From: Sanderia malayensis
Lineage: Eukaryota > Cnidaria > Scyphozoa > Semaeostomeae > Pelagiidae
Reading direction: 5' to 3'
DNA length: 64,000 bases
Assembly: GCA_013076295.1 (NCBI GenBank)
Contig: RQOL01000861.1
Coordinates: 1,240,001 to 1,304,000 of the forward strand
The notes under the pieces are model-generated. The model saw nothing but the letters and a program-made list of their open reading frames with translations, was not told the DNA's origin and did not search any database. The first letter of the stretch is position 1. Every line of letters begins with the position of its first letter. Made by a program: the position numbers and the translations under genes. Shown here one piece after another: positions 59,801 to 64,000 of this stretch.

Positions 59801-60845
59801 AAACTTCACAAGGTCGGACCTGGTCATTTTCGAAGGTGCCTAGTTTTAATCAGGGATGATTAGGCTCTTCACGAATACAAGAGAAAGCGTGCAAACAAAA
59901 ATGACTGCTAGATAAGTTTCCAAATTGCATAAGACGGCACAAAACACCTGCAACAATTATTATAAAAAACGCAGGGACGGGGGTAACTGAAGAGTTTTTA
60001 CGATCAATCCATTTGCCTATGAAACAGACTTACTGTGCAAGCTACAGTGCAATGAACCCCCAGATGCAAACAGCCCCTGTTATACTAAGCGAAATTGAAC
60101 ATTTCCACTTTTGGACGGTTTTGTGATACGATTCAGTTTTACGAGCTTCAGATCCCACGGGGCAATTCTTGGTTCCTGGCGATGTTGCGCACGGAAACAG
60201 ACGTCAAACATATATATAGCTAATACGATCAATACTTAGCTGCGTAGCTAATAAAATATATTTAGTCATTGGCTCTTACCGCAATCATCACCATACATCA
60301 GAGTATAGAAATAACTAAAAGTAGGCCCCCGTGTAAGATATATCTTAGCCTTGTCATATACCCAGGAGGTACATGTGTATTGGAAGCAGACGATAGCAGG
60401 TACATAATAGTTTGGTCTTGCACCAGACGGCGATTATGGAAACATATGGTTCACAGATGAAGATTTGGCCGATGGGAAAACTACTGGTATTGTTTTCGCA
60501 TTCAATAAGGGAGCATGGAGGATTCCGGGATATAATATTTGGTTACAACAAGAAAGGCGAAACGTTTTGTATTTTTCGTCTTATAAGTTGCGTCGTTTCT
60601 AGATTGGGAACAGAACAACTAAATATTTAATTAAGAAACATAGCTTCACTGACCTGGTCTGTACATTTAAAGAACTCCTTGGCCATTTCGAATAGTTTCC
60701 TCTTCGCTTGTATCCTTGTAGTAAAATCGTTCAACTCGGTCTCAAATTCTTTTGATAAACTTGAGATATCATCGGGATCACACTCTTTAGCTTCTGATAA
60801 TCTTTGCGCCGATTCACTTAACTGTCTTCCCTTTGAATGGACATC
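8321..60845 (-). CDS. TRIO: Trio/Kalirin-family RhoGEF kinase (5' partial, 48 exons)
   Basis: A multidomain Rho guanine-nucleotide exchange factor kinase. In characterised animals it works at the membrane and cytoskeleton, activating Rac/RhoG through DH1-PH1 and RhoA through DH2-PH2 in axon guidance, cell migration and muscle. I joined 48 minus-strand exons by GT/AG sites; all phases agree and they total 7221 nt ending in TAG at 8321-8323. Domain order in the 2406-residue fragment: spectrin repeats (1-654), DH1 (about 700-860), PH1 (about 885-1005), SH3 (about 1055-1120), DH2 (about 1300-1480), PH2 (about 1490-1604), SH3 (about 1702-1765), Ig (about 1880-1970), FN3 (about 1972-2068), kinase (about 2090-2346). 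Motifs that fit the family include [14 protein letters not shown] (DH1), DTISISS before SH3-1, and HLDIKPENLM in the kinase. The N-terminal Sec14 region is outside the window. Family identity is very secure; TRIO versus KALRN cannot be decided, and a pre-duplication ortholog is likely. Confidence 0.95.
8997..11120 (-). CDS. TRIO: Trio exons: Ser/Thr kinase domain
   Basis: Six exons: 11042-11120, 10728-10928, 10436-10574, 10084-10210, 9498-9726, 8997-9042. All catalytic elements are intact: Gly loop [14 protein letters not shown] lysine YAAKLVKK, C-helix Glu [10 protein letters not shown], catalytic loop HLDIKPENLM (HLD, as in DAPK/Trio kinases), metal-binding [30 protein letters not shown], and a final [14 protein letters not shown]. 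The pre-kinase stretch [19 protein letters not shown] matches the VTWKDNF lead-in of TRIO. It belongs to the CAMK/DAPK-like group and is predicted active. The family's substrates are poorly known. Confidence 0.95.
11121..12712. other. Intron between FN3 and kinase exons
   Basis: AT-rich intron with the 12001-12047 hairpin and short TTAAT-rich stretches; no exon or element otherwise seen. Confidence 0.5.
12001..12047. repeat. Perfect 19-bp hairpin
   Basis: TATATAGGCGTATTGAGCC and its exact complement, separated by TGTACACAA, in the FN3-kinase intron. Partial copies of TATAGGCGTAT and TACACAAAAGTGATA lie just upstream (11945-12000), so the region expanded by local duplication. Confidence 0.8.
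12713..13018 (-). CDS. TRIO: Trio exon: fibronectin type III domain
   Basis: A 306-nt exon, phase 1 in and 1 out, covering one whole FN3 domain: [44 protein letters not shown], then [20 protein letters not shown]. It has the conserved core Trp, Tyr and the YQFRV(A/S)A..N..G signature. The Ig-FN3-kinase tail is the arrangement of full-length Kalirin; human TRIO has only Ig-kinase. This suggests the FN3 is ancestral. Confidence 0.94.
13019..14322. other. Intron between Ig and FN3 exons
   Basis: No mobile element recognised. It holds an open plus-strand frame of 153 codons (13485-13946) without recognisable motifs. Confidence 0.4.
14323..14828 (-). CDS. TRIO: Trio exon: Ig domain
   Basis: A 506-nt exon, phase 2 in and 1 out. 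After a basic and acidic linker ([15 protein letters not shown]) comes an I-set immunoglobulin domain: [33 protein letters not shown], then the [17 protein letters not shown] end. The first core Cys (ITC) and Trp (IIW) are present, but the usual second core Cys (YxC) is Val (YTV), so the canonical intradomain disulfide cannot form. That is common in cytosolic Ig domains of the titin/twitchin type. Confidence 0.93.
15287..15561 (-). CDS. TRIO: Trio exons: basic linker between SH3-2 and Ig
   Basis: Two micro-exons: 15525-15561 (37 nt, phase 1 to 2; [13 protein letters not shown]) and 15287-15334 (48 nt, phase 2 to 2; [15 protein letters not shown]). With the start of the Ig exon ([16 protein letters not shown]) they form a strongly basic run, RRAASFG then [14 protein letters not shown] and KRKRE. 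This fits the LRLRKKSEKKDK region of TRIO and could include a nuclear or phosphoinositide-binding signal (inference). Confidence 0.85.
15562..16764. other. Intron between SH3-2 and basic linker
   Basis: 1.2-kb intron; nothing recognised apart from weak similarity of 16250-16290 to GCAAGACATTGGT motifs also near 20745. Confidence 0.35.
16765..16981 (-). CDS. TRIO: Trio exon: SH3-2 (divergent)
   Basis: A 217-nt exon, phase 0 in and 1 out: [20 protein letters not shown] then [23 protein letters not shown] and [14 protein letters not shown]. Strand pattern and the GYVP turn fit an SH3. However, the RT-loop ALYDY is degenerate and the first conserved Trp of the WW pair is absent (QMVNVRN). Vertebrate TRIO SH3-2 also carries Met-Phe-Leu-Val there, so this is a family trait, and it implies atypical Pro-peptide binding. 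Confidence 0.85.
17455..17571 (-). CDS. TRIO: Trio exon: linker before SH3-2
   Basis: A 117-nt exon, phase 0 to 0, encoding [20 protein letters not shown] and [19 protein letters not shown]. Acceptor is a long T-run plus CAG, donor GTGAGC. Two frames are open; phase 0 is chosen because both neighbouring exons demand it. No domain recognised. Confidence 0.7.
17700..17780 (-). repeat. tRNA-like B-box fragment
   Basis: The minus strand carries TATGGGTTCGAGTCCATG, a near-consensus pol III B box with pairing flanks, but no clear A box or tRNA fold upstream. Possibly an old tRNA-derived SINE. Confidence 0.25.
18659..18715 (-). CDS. Candidate cassette exon in the linker
   Basis: 57 nt with a good acceptor (CCTACCCCTTAG) and donor (GTAAAACAGG), open in phase 0 to 0 ([19 protein letters not shown]), the phase required at this point of the transcript. 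Another frame is also open, and nothing is recognisable in the peptide, so this may be chance. Confidence 0.25.
21583..21682 (-). CDS. TRIO: Candidate alternative linker exon
   Basis: 100 nt between AG (ATGAATAG) and a good donor (GTAGGTTGG), open in phase 2 in and 0 out: [20 protein letters not shown] then [13 protein letters not shown]. Other frames contain stops. It accepts and delivers the same phases as the exon at 21723-21837. The 40-nt gap between them is too short for a normal intron, so the two would be mutually exclusive. The acceptor has a poor pyrimidine tract; an ATG-initiated alternative first exon (ATG at 21692) is another reading. Confidence 0.4.
21723..21837 (-). CDS. TRIO: Trio exon: Ser-rich linker
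   Basis: A 115-nt exon, phase 2 in and 0 out, encoding [20 protein letters not shown] and [16 protein letters not shown]. Acceptor TTTCATTGCAG, donor GTAAGC. Low complexity, acidic and Ser-rich, likely disordered and phosphorylated. It lies only 40 nt upstream (in gene sense) of another candidate exon with identical phases (21583-21682). Confidence 0.8.
22469..22526 (-). CDS. TRIO: Trio exon: linker just after PH2
   Basis: A 58-nt exon, phase 1 in and 2 out, encoding [19 protein letters not shown]. Acceptor TTATCTCAG, donor GTAAGTAG. The GYQRG segment aligns with the conserved post-PH2 EYQR of Trio/Kalirin. The 5.6-kb intron before it contains the foldback transposon. Confidence 0.85.
23801..24770. 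mobile_element. Nested TA-flanked element inside the foldback arm
   Basis: 970 bp with inverted ends of about 147 bp starting GTTACCCGAGGTTCGAGTTA, bordered by TA (23799-23800, 24771-24772). The opposite foldback arm gives the uninterrupted sequence (CCTTAGTAGACAGGG at about 27060), proving insertion after the foldback arose. The TA target suggests Tc1/mariner-type mobilisation; no transposase seen. Confidence 0.8.
25589..26351 (-). CDS. Unassigned frames in the foldback centre
   Basis: Three adjoining minus-strand frames (26142-26351, 25924-26145, 25589-25918) could be one decayed gene. Middle: [16 protein letters not shown] and [13 protein letters not shown]. Last: [20 protein letters not shown] followed by a Lys/Arg/Glu-rich tail ([19 protein letters not shown]). 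The composition is protein-like and acidic-then-basic; I do not recognise the family. Possibly an element-encoded DNA-binding protein, broken by frameshifts. Confidence 0.35.
27877..28058. mobile_element. Pogo/Tigger-like MITE copy 1
   Basis: 182 bp with ends CAGTCAATTCTGCATAGTTCG and complement CAGTCAACTCTGTCTAATTCG; TA follows the right end and CA (mutated TA) precedes the left. Same family as 33089-33268. Confidence 0.7.
28149..28706 (-). CDS. TRIO: Trio exons: PH2 domain
   Basis: Two exons: 28563-28706 and 28149-28329. Residues [39 protein letters not shown], then [20 protein letters not shown] and the C-terminal helix [13 protein letters not shown] with the invariant PH Trp. PH2 of Trio is known to restrain DH2 activity. 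The domain ends in phase 1 and joins a linker beginning [10 protein letters not shown], comparable to the LxSPIEYQR segment after human PH2. Confidence 0.94.
28854..30716 (-). CDS. TRIO: Trio exons: DH2 (RhoA-type GEF domain)
   Basis: Seven exons: 30471-30716, 30149-30252, 29971-30040, 29767-29856, 29410-29502, 29172-29222, 28854-28967. The first starts [13 protein letters not shown], passes an acidic/Ser linker, and reaches CR1 ([20 protein letters not shown]). Then follow [32 protein letters not shown]3 ([20 protein letters not shown]), and the DH-PH connector with [20 protein letters not shown]. Exons join in phases 0,2,0,0,0,0,0, the pattern seen for DH1. In the family this module activates RhoA. 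Confidence 0.95.
30946..31975 (-). CDS. TRIO: Trio exons: linker between SH3-1 and DH2
   Basis: Three exons: 31885-31975 (phase 1 to 2), 31361-31481 (2 to 0), 30946-31026 (0 to 0). The product is Ser/Arg-rich: [17 protein letters not shown], then [20 protein letters not shown] and an [15 protein letters not shown] segment, then [20 protein letters not shown]. The [11 protein letters not shown] stretch corresponds to the LRKWLTSPVRRLS region of TRIO. Between the first two exons, positions 31647-31794 hold a small pogo-like MITE. Confidence 0.88.
31647..31794. mobile_element. Pogo-like MITE with CTCGCTATCTCGAAC ends
   Basis: 148 bp; both ends read CAGTC(A/G)AATCTCGCTATCT in inverted orientation and TA flanks both sides (31645-31646, 31795-31796). 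Confidence 0.8.
32582..32852 (-). CDS. TRIO: Trio exon: SH3-1 domain
   Basis: A 271-nt exon, phase 0 in and 1 out. Residues [20 protein letters not shown] then [19 protein letters not shown] and [12 protein letters not shown] show the SH3 fold: ALYDY-like strand, acidic RT-loop region, conserved Trp, and GLVP turn. SH3-1 binds Pro-rich partners and, in the family, can act on GEF1 activity. A second AG ten bases downstream (32842) would shift the frame; only the 32852 site keeps phase with the upstream exon. Confidence 0.92.
33089..33268. mobile_element. Pogo/Tigger-like MITE copy 2
   Basis: 180 bp, left end CAGTAAAATCTGCATAGTTC after TA, right end ...AATTAGACAGAGTTGACCG. Roughly colinear with 27877-28058 along its whole length. 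Confidence 0.7.
33269..35559. other. Intron segment upstream of the minisatellite
   Basis: Part of the SH3-1 upstream intron. No exon or element recognised. A B-box-like GGTTCGAATCATG lies at about 35150 (minus strand). Confidence 0.4.
36005..36236 (+). pseudogene. THAP domain exon (left arm copy)
   Basis: The plus strand reads RQCATFGCH, then a stop, then [20 protein letters not shown] and [15 protein letters not shown], i.e. the C-x4-C start, FPK, W and LCxxHF-like positions of a THAP zinc finger. An in-frame TGA follows the CATFGCH. The mirror copy lies on the minus strand at about 37270-37520 with a small in-frame insertion. Confidence 0.65.
36589..36735 (+). pseudogene. Transposase fragment (coiled coil + FYTGFP motif)
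   Basis: [20 protein letters not shown] followed by [20 protein letters not shown] and LMATFEYF, then TAA. A coiled coil followed by F..(D/E)xxK....KFYTGFP is typical of THAP-containing DDE_4 transposases upstream of the catalytic core. No catalytic core seen downstream. Confidence 0.6.
38685..38760 (-). repeat. tRNA-derived SINE-like fragment
   Basis: The minus strand reads GTTGGTGTTGTGCACTGGTAG ... CAGGTTCGAGCCCCAG, matching pol III A-box and B-box spacing, followed by AT-rich sequence and a T-run. Not a good cloverleaf, so a tRNA-like SINE head rather than a functional tRNA. Confidence 0.4.
39313..39373 (-). CDS. TRIO: Trio exon: Ser-rich linker before SH3-1
   Basis: A 61-nt exon, phase 2 in and 0 out, encoding [20 protein letters not shown]. 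The DTISI(S/A)S motif is also present just before the first SH3 of vertebrate TRIO, which supports this frame over two other possible readings. Acceptor CTTTGCAG, donor GTAAGTG. It is followed by a 6.5-kb intron holding the THAP element. Confidence 0.85.
39669..39760 (-). CDS. TRIO: Candidate alternative first exon (GEF2-only isoform)
   Basis: An ATG at 39760-39758 opens 92 nt encoding [20 protein letters not shown] and ten more residues, ending at a strong donor (AG|GTGAGTCT) in phase 2. That phase is exactly what the next exon at 39313-39373 needs and equals the phase of the normal upstream exon (41108-41180). An in-frame TAG lies about 36 nt upstream of the ATG and I see no phase-2 acceptor between them. 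It therefore reads as a leader exon with its own start, not a cassette. Transcripts starting here would lack Sec14, spectrin, DH1 and PH1 and keep SH3-1, DH2-PH2 and kinase. C. elegans UNC-73 is known to make such isoforms. The promoter is not identified. Confidence 0.5.
39761..41107. other. Intron; putative promoter region of the internal first exon
   Basis: No exon found. If the ATG exon at 39669-39760 is real, its promoter and 5' leader should lie here. No TATA or Inr match stands out. Confidence 0.3.
41108..41180 (-). CDS. TRIO: Trio exon: basic/Ser-Thr linker after PH1
   Basis: A 73-nt exon, phase 1 in and 2 out, encoding [19 protein letters not shown] and a few more residues. The acceptor TTTTCAG and donor GTAAACT are good. 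It fills the phase gap between the PH1 end exon and the 61-nt exon at 39313. It is probably disordered, with possible phosphorylation sites (TSPRT). Confidence 0.8.
41348..42551 (-). CDS. TRIO: Trio exons: PH1 domain
   Basis: Three exons: 42369-42551, 41935-42036, 41348-41435. Sequence runs [20 protein letters not shown], then [38 protein letters not shown], and the C-terminal helix with the conserved Trp ([17 protein letters not shown]). This is the pleckstrin-homology domain that packs on DH1 and assists exchange and membrane contact. The final exon ends in phase 1 and joins the linker exon at 41108-41180. Confidence 0.94.
41671..41806. mobile_element. ACAATAG-core MITE copy 1
   Basis: Left end CAGTAAACGTCCGTATAAAG after TA; interior GAAACAATGGACTATTGTATTTGAACAATAGG; right end less clear. 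Interior matches 61093-61240. Confidence 0.5.
43264..47681 (-). CDS. TRIO: Trio exons: DH1 (Rac/RhoG-type GEF domain)
   Basis: Eight exons: 47542-47681, 47039-47105, 46791-46897, 46410-46479, 45955-46044, 45106-45198, 43780-43821, 43264-43341. The first encodes a linker ending [11 protein letters not shown]. The DH fold follows, with CR1 ([17 protein letters not shown]), the [12 protein letters not shown] helix, and the CR3 signature [21 protein letters not shown], which is the GTPase-facing helix. Next comes the DH-PH connector with [13 protein letters not shown]. Phases are 2,0,2,0,0,0,0,0. In the family this module loads GTP on Rac1 and RhoG. Exon lengths 107, 70, 90 and 93 match the DH2 exons 104, 70, 90 and 93. 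Confidence 0.95.
44908..45040. mobile_element. Decayed copy of the CTCGCTATCTCGAAC MITE
   Basis: TACAATCGAATCTTGCTATCT at the left and TTCGAGATAGCG at the right resemble the ends of 31647-31794. Boundaries approximate. Confidence 0.4.
47682..49634. other. Intron between spectrin repeats and DH1 linker
   Basis: Holds the MITE at 49442-49592; no other recognisable feature. Confidence 0.5.
49442..49592. mobile_element. ACAATAG-core MITE copy 2
   Basis: 151 bp, ends CAGTAAAAACTCGCATATAAG and complement CAGTAAGAAATCGCATATAAG, TA on both sides (49440-49441, 49593-49594), interior rich in TATTGTT/AACAATAGA. Confidence 0.8.
49635..51070 (-). CDS. TRIO: Trio exons: last spectrin repeats before DH1
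   Basis: Four exons, all phase 0: 50879-51070 ([17 protein letters not shown]...), 50241-50627 ([12 protein letters not shown]...), 49917-50069 ([15 protein letters not shown]...), 49635-49826 ([15 protein letters not shown]... ending CSIPEVE). They encode 308 residues of spectrin-repeat helices that lead directly into the DH1 linker. The 153-nt exon carries a Pro/Ser/Thr-rich loop ([14 protein letters not shown]) inside the helical array, probably an inter-helix insertion. Confidence 0.92.
51224..51356. repeat. 19-bp minisatellite
   Basis: About seven units of AATTAACAAGATCGGTATA, slightly diverged, in the 4.6-kb spectrin intron just upstream (gene sense) of the exon at 51070. Confidence 0.85.
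51357..54350. other. Large intron segment
   Basis: No exon, element or RNA gene recognised; one C-run near 51848. Confidence 0.4.
54351..54548. repeat. ATGT microsatellite
   Basis: 198 bp of (TATG)n; pure for about the last 120 bp, with TATA/TGTG variants at the start. Confidence 0.97.
54924..55560. repeat. 24-bp minisatellite ATGCAATCCATAGTATGAA
   Basis: Units of ATGCAATCCATAGTATGAAYTAG at 54924-55054 and 55479-55560, split by the element at 55055-55478; the array ends about 110 bp from an exon donor. Confidence 0.85.
55055..55478. mobile_element. Small hAT-like insertion in the minisatellite
   Basis: 424 bp with ends CC(G/A)GTATGGAAAGTATGGCAG in inverted orientation and CATGCAAT on both sides (55047-55054, 55479-55486). 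The 8-bp duplication suits hAT, though the array itself repeats that word, so the duplication is less decisive. Internal CTCGGGTGTG motifs are also inverted near the ends. Confidence 0.65.
55670..56515 (-). CDS. TRIO: Trio exon: large spectrin-repeat exon
   Basis: The largest exon of the gene (846 nt, 282 codons, phase 0-0), starting [16 protein letters not shown] and ending EQFQIAIE. It spans roughly two and a half spectrin repeats, with the typical helical Trp positions ([26 protein letters not shown]). The acceptor is TTTTCACAG and the donor GTAAGCC. The intron that follows holds a 24-bp minisatellite that reaches to within about 110 bp of this exon's donor. Confidence 0.93.
56516..60653. 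other. Large spectrin-repeat intron
   Basis: 4.1 kb. Apart from the MITE at 56933-57107 I recognise no exon or element. Confidence 0.45.
56933..57107. mobile_element. ACAATAG-core MITE copy 3
   Basis: 175 bp, ends CACGTTTTTT-rich and CACGTTTTTTATTTTATAAG, TA on both sides (56931-56932, 57108-57109). Interior ACAATAGATTATTTTGTTCT and AACAATAGAAAACAATAG links it to the copies at 49442 and 61093. Confidence 0.7.
60654..60845 (-). CDS. TRIO: Trio exon: spectrin-repeat segment (first exon found)
   Basis: A 192-nt exon, phase 0 at both ends, encoding 64 residues of helical, charged sequence (start [14 protein letters not shown], end EFFKCTDQ). The acceptor is TTCAAAG and the donor GTCAGTGA. It joins in frame to the 846-nt exon at 56515. 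It belongs to the central spectrin-repeat array, which in Trio acts as a protein scaffold. No upstream exon could be recognised between 60846 and the window edge, so the intron before it exceeds 3 kb. Confidence 0.85.
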
Positions 60846-61092
60846 CTTTGAAAAAATAATTAATCAGATAATTAACTAAATATTAGCCATGCAATTAATC
60901 CAAGCATTAGTTACAATATATCGAAGGCGTTTCGATGACAATTGGCATTTGGACGGAAAGCATAAACAAAGTAAGATATGACAAAATTAAACGACTACTT
61001 GCTGCAAAACCACAAAACTGTCTTGGGCAATTTACTTCGCTGTACCTTTTCTATCTGAGATGATCACTTATAAACTAGCTGTACGCGGAATA

Positions 61093-61240
61093 CAGCAAAT
61101 ACCCGCATTTAAGTAGCTACCAATTGAGAACTTCCAACAGAGTGACCATTCGGTTCAAAACAATAGAGGAAACAATAGGCTATTGTATTTGAACAATAAG
61201 CTGATGCCAAATTTGTTGTTCTTATAGCGGCTGTTTACTG
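61093..61240. mobile_element. ACAATAG-core MITE copy 4
   Basis: 148 bp, ends CAGCAAATACCCGCATTTAAG and CAGTAAACAGCCGCTATAAG, TA on both sides (61091-61092, 61241-61242), interior AACAATAGGCTATTGTATTT. Confidence 0.75.
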
Positions 61241-62231
61241 TAAAGTGACCTCCTTCATAAGGACACGAATTTAATGATATGTCCACTTTGTAGAGAGAGC
61301 GCATGCGACCGAAGCGTGATATCAATCTTAAAGAGTAGTCCGCTTTATTGAGGCTGGTCGCTAACCTAGCATATCTCAATCAAAGGGAAAAGTTCGAGAG
61401 AGTAGCCTTCACGAGGCCGTACGAACTTCAGTGAAAACATGCACCACGTTCATGCAACTGCTGACGCAATATTCGGTGAAAACGGTTAACATCAAACCAC
61501 AACAGATTGTCACGCGGCAAGGACTTGTAACAAAGTAACGCCACGCAGAAAAGATCAAATTTATCCGTTGTTGTTTTGCCGTGGTAACCGGCCCCCGTGC
61601 AAAAATAAACGAAATCATCCCACTTGTGTCCATCGTGGAGAAAGGAAATGGTGCTTTGCGCTCTTTATTATTAGTGACAAATGCCAACTCCATTCTCTCG
61701 GTATGAAAAGAGGTCCCTTGCAAAGCCACTCGAATATCGTTAATTCCGCAATAATTAGCCTCGTTAAAAGTTTCATAAAGCCAAATGTGCAAAAATTATG
61801 GCATAAATTACTCGGTAATCTGTTGTCGTTTAATTCGGCGTGGCCCTTTCATGACTTTCTGTGGGACACGTACTGGAGAACGTGCTGCACAATCCAACAT
61901 ATTACACCAATTCATGCATTTCAATGCATAGTTTTAAATGTTAAGTTCGTAGAGCGGGAAAGTCCACTTAGTGTTTTGTCCAATGTAGAGTCGAATGTAA
62001 CTCCCCGCAATACCATAGAGATGGGAATATTAAAAACTTCAGTATCCCTACATCTAAGTAACAATGCTTGTTGGCACAGCTTCACCTGGATTCGCTTAGT
62101 CATACGATAAAGTCCTGTTTCGTGCCGTACAATACAAAGTATTTGTATAGAACCATTGAAAAATAATCCCTGATGCCAAATCAAGAGGCGTTCGATCCCT
62201 ATGTATAATTACACTTAAGAAAAGCCTTATA

Positions 62232-62390
62232 CAGTGAAATTCCGATAACTCAAACCTTGGATAATTCGAGCAACTTTTTATTCCCTTGAAAGCTTTGCCA
62301 GTACTTTCTAACCCTTGATAACTCAAACATTTGTTAACTCGAACCATTTTCATCGGTGCCTTGAAGGTTCGAGTTACCGGGATTCCACTG
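62232..62390. mobile_element. Pogo-like MITE with GATAACTC(A/G)AAC ends
   Basis: 159 bp; ends CAGTGAAATTCCGATAACTC and CAGTGGAATCCCGGTAACTC, TA on both sides (62230-62231, 62391-62392). Same design as 31647-31794 and 27877-28058 (CAGT tip, then YTCGAAC), but a distinct family. Confidence 0.8.
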
Positions 62391-64000
62391 TAGCTACCTG
62401 TACCTAGATTTCACTCTAACACGTGTATGTACATATGTGTGGCCTTGTTGCTATTTGTAAACACTTGTGCAGTATCGATACCACAAAGGAAATGCCAACT
62501 AATACCATGTAAATGCTTTAAGTATGAAGTGAATCTCAATAGTTGAGTGTCGATGATCAGTATCGCCTGGCATTGGTACCGAAAAATCCGTACCGAAATA
62601 TCAGAAAGATGCGTGCGTGAAATGTAGTGAGCTATAATCGGTGTACAAATTGACGCCAGTCGTAAACTTTTTAAGTCTAGCAATGTTACACTGGTAAACT
62701 TTCTGGCTCCATTCTTGCTACTAACTTAAAGACCAAGTAACTATCATGCAGTTAGTTGGCCTTTAAACTAATGATTTTCACATACTCGACACTTCTATAG
62801 AGACAATGTGTCACAAATAAAGTCCAAGTGTGCATCCCGCGACCTTGTCGTTGCTTCGCGCTTTTTGTCAACAATACAAGAAATGCAGATACCGTACCTT
62901 CTCGTCAATCCTGAATGGAATAAATATATCAAACTAATAAAGGGTACATTTCCAGGATTTCAGCTCGATGGTGCAAACTCTGTAAGCGTATAATCCTGTC
63001 CAGATCTGTCCTCATCAAGTGAGAACCCCAGTGCTAACATTAAATCGGTATCCATTCTCTTGATCAGTAAAGCAATTACAGTATCAAACGATTAGCATTA
63101 GCCAAGAGTCAACAGTTTCGATTCCGCATCACGAGCTTCATTATCCGTGCGTAAATGGAAAGTGCATCTTTAATTGCGCCATAAAGTAACCACCGTGAGT
63201 GCGTCAAGATCGTATGAGAAGTTGGTTAAATGCACATACGCAGTTTCTGTTAGCGGTTACAGATAATTTTATCAAAATGAATCGCTGAAATATTTCAATG
63301 CTGTAAACGTCGAGGCTAAGACTTCTAGAGCAGTGCTCTCAAATACGACAACTCCGTATTGAATACTATAGATTCAAATGAACTAGAGCTATATATCATG
63401 CAATACAGGTGTATGCTCAACGTATGTTCTGCCTAACTAAACAATACGTGCTCTAACTAAACAGGGGGCAATGCTTAAAATAACAAAGCGAAGGGAATCG
63501 TTTTGTCAACAAAACATTGCACAAACTATAAAACGCAACCAATTCCAATTAGCTGCAGGGAACGCTTCGCCAAGACCTGATCTGCCCACATCTGTATATA
63601 CAAGTTTAGTCCCATAAAGTCATGCAAAAACTTCAACTCAAAGCAATTGCAGTGAGTTAATAGATTAGGCTTTTGGTACCCGATGAATAAGCTTAGATCA
63701 GACCGCTTCGTATAGAGCACGTTTTTTCCCAGCAAATAAATAAAGCCTCCATTAAACGGCATTCATGGGGTGAGATGTTAAAATGAGGTTCTGTTTACGA
63801 AATTGGCTTGACAATCAATCCATATTAGAATATGAATAGGATAATATGAAATCATGATGCAGGTATCTGGCATGTGTAGAATTTGTGTTTACGAAGTTCT
63901 AGCAATTTGGTAAAACTTATAACGAGATTCGTATATCAAATAGATTTGTTTGAAATACACGAACCATATCAGCCAGCAACAGATGAGACCGAAGTAAGAT

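Larger units (their letters stand above)
60846..64000. other. Intron, continues beyond the window
   Basis: No further Trio exon recognised. Holds the MITEs at 61093-61240 and 62232-62390. The upstream spectrin and Sec14 exons must lie past 64000. Confidence 0.55.

Noticed and set aside
8321..60845. CRISPR, operon or bacterial features
   Set aside because: Intron-exon structure and domain content are eukaryotic; no spaced direct-repeat array fits CRISPR.
61568..62110. 180-residue plus-strand open frame
   Set aside because: No domain or splice context, and it lies in an intron of the opposite-strand gene.

Overview
The window is animal nuclear DNA: AT-rich, with many short exons, GT-AG introns, and abundant transposon remnants. 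It is dominated by one minus-strand gene, the single-copy type ortholog of the Rho guanine-nucleotide exchange factor kinase Trio/Kalirin. I could trace 48 coding exons from 60845 down to a stop codon at 8321-8323. Every intron phase agrees, and the exons sum to 7221 nt (2406 codons plus stop). The start codon, the N-terminal Sec14 domain and the first spectrin repeats lie beyond position 64000. In gene order the fragment encodes spectrin repeats, DH1-PH1 (Rac/RhoG-type GEF module), SH3-1, DH2-PH2 (RhoA-type GEF module), a divergent SH3-2, a basic linker, an Ig domain, a fibronectin III domain, a complete Ser/Thr kinase, and a short Ser-rich tail.

Organism: a non-vertebrate metazoan is likely. 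The transposon complement (IS3EU-like, THAP transposase, long-TIR foldback, pogo-like MITEs, jockey/CR1-type LINE) would suit a marine invertebrate such as a cnidarian, but the sequence alone does not settle this.

Layout. 1-8320: beyond the 3' end of the gene, a repeat-rich stretch with a LINE reverse-transcriptase fragment, a MITE, an IS3EU-like element with 6-bp target duplication, a hAT-like remnant, and an isolated FN3-like half exon on the plus strand. 8321-11120: C-terminal tail and kinase. 12713-14828: FN3 and Ig. 15287-16981: basic linker and SH3-2. 17455-22526: linker exons with alternative-exon candidates. 23124-27747: a 4.6-kb foldback transposon in an intron, itself holding a nested TA-flanked element. 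28149-31975: PH2, DH2 and linkers. 32582-32852: SH3-1. 35777-37755: a THAP transposon inserted in a degenerate minisatellite. 39313-41435: linker exons, a candidate internal first exon, and the end of PH1. 41935-47681: PH1 and DH1. 49635-60845: spectrin repeats, with a hAT-like insertion inside a 24-bp minisatellite and a large ATGT microsatellite in one intron.

Most notable: the DH1 and DH2 modules have matching exon lengths and phases. There is a plausible internal promoter/first exon for a GEF2-only isoform, a phase-compatible pair of mutually exclusive exons, and several transposons whose ends can be placed to the base by target-site duplications.
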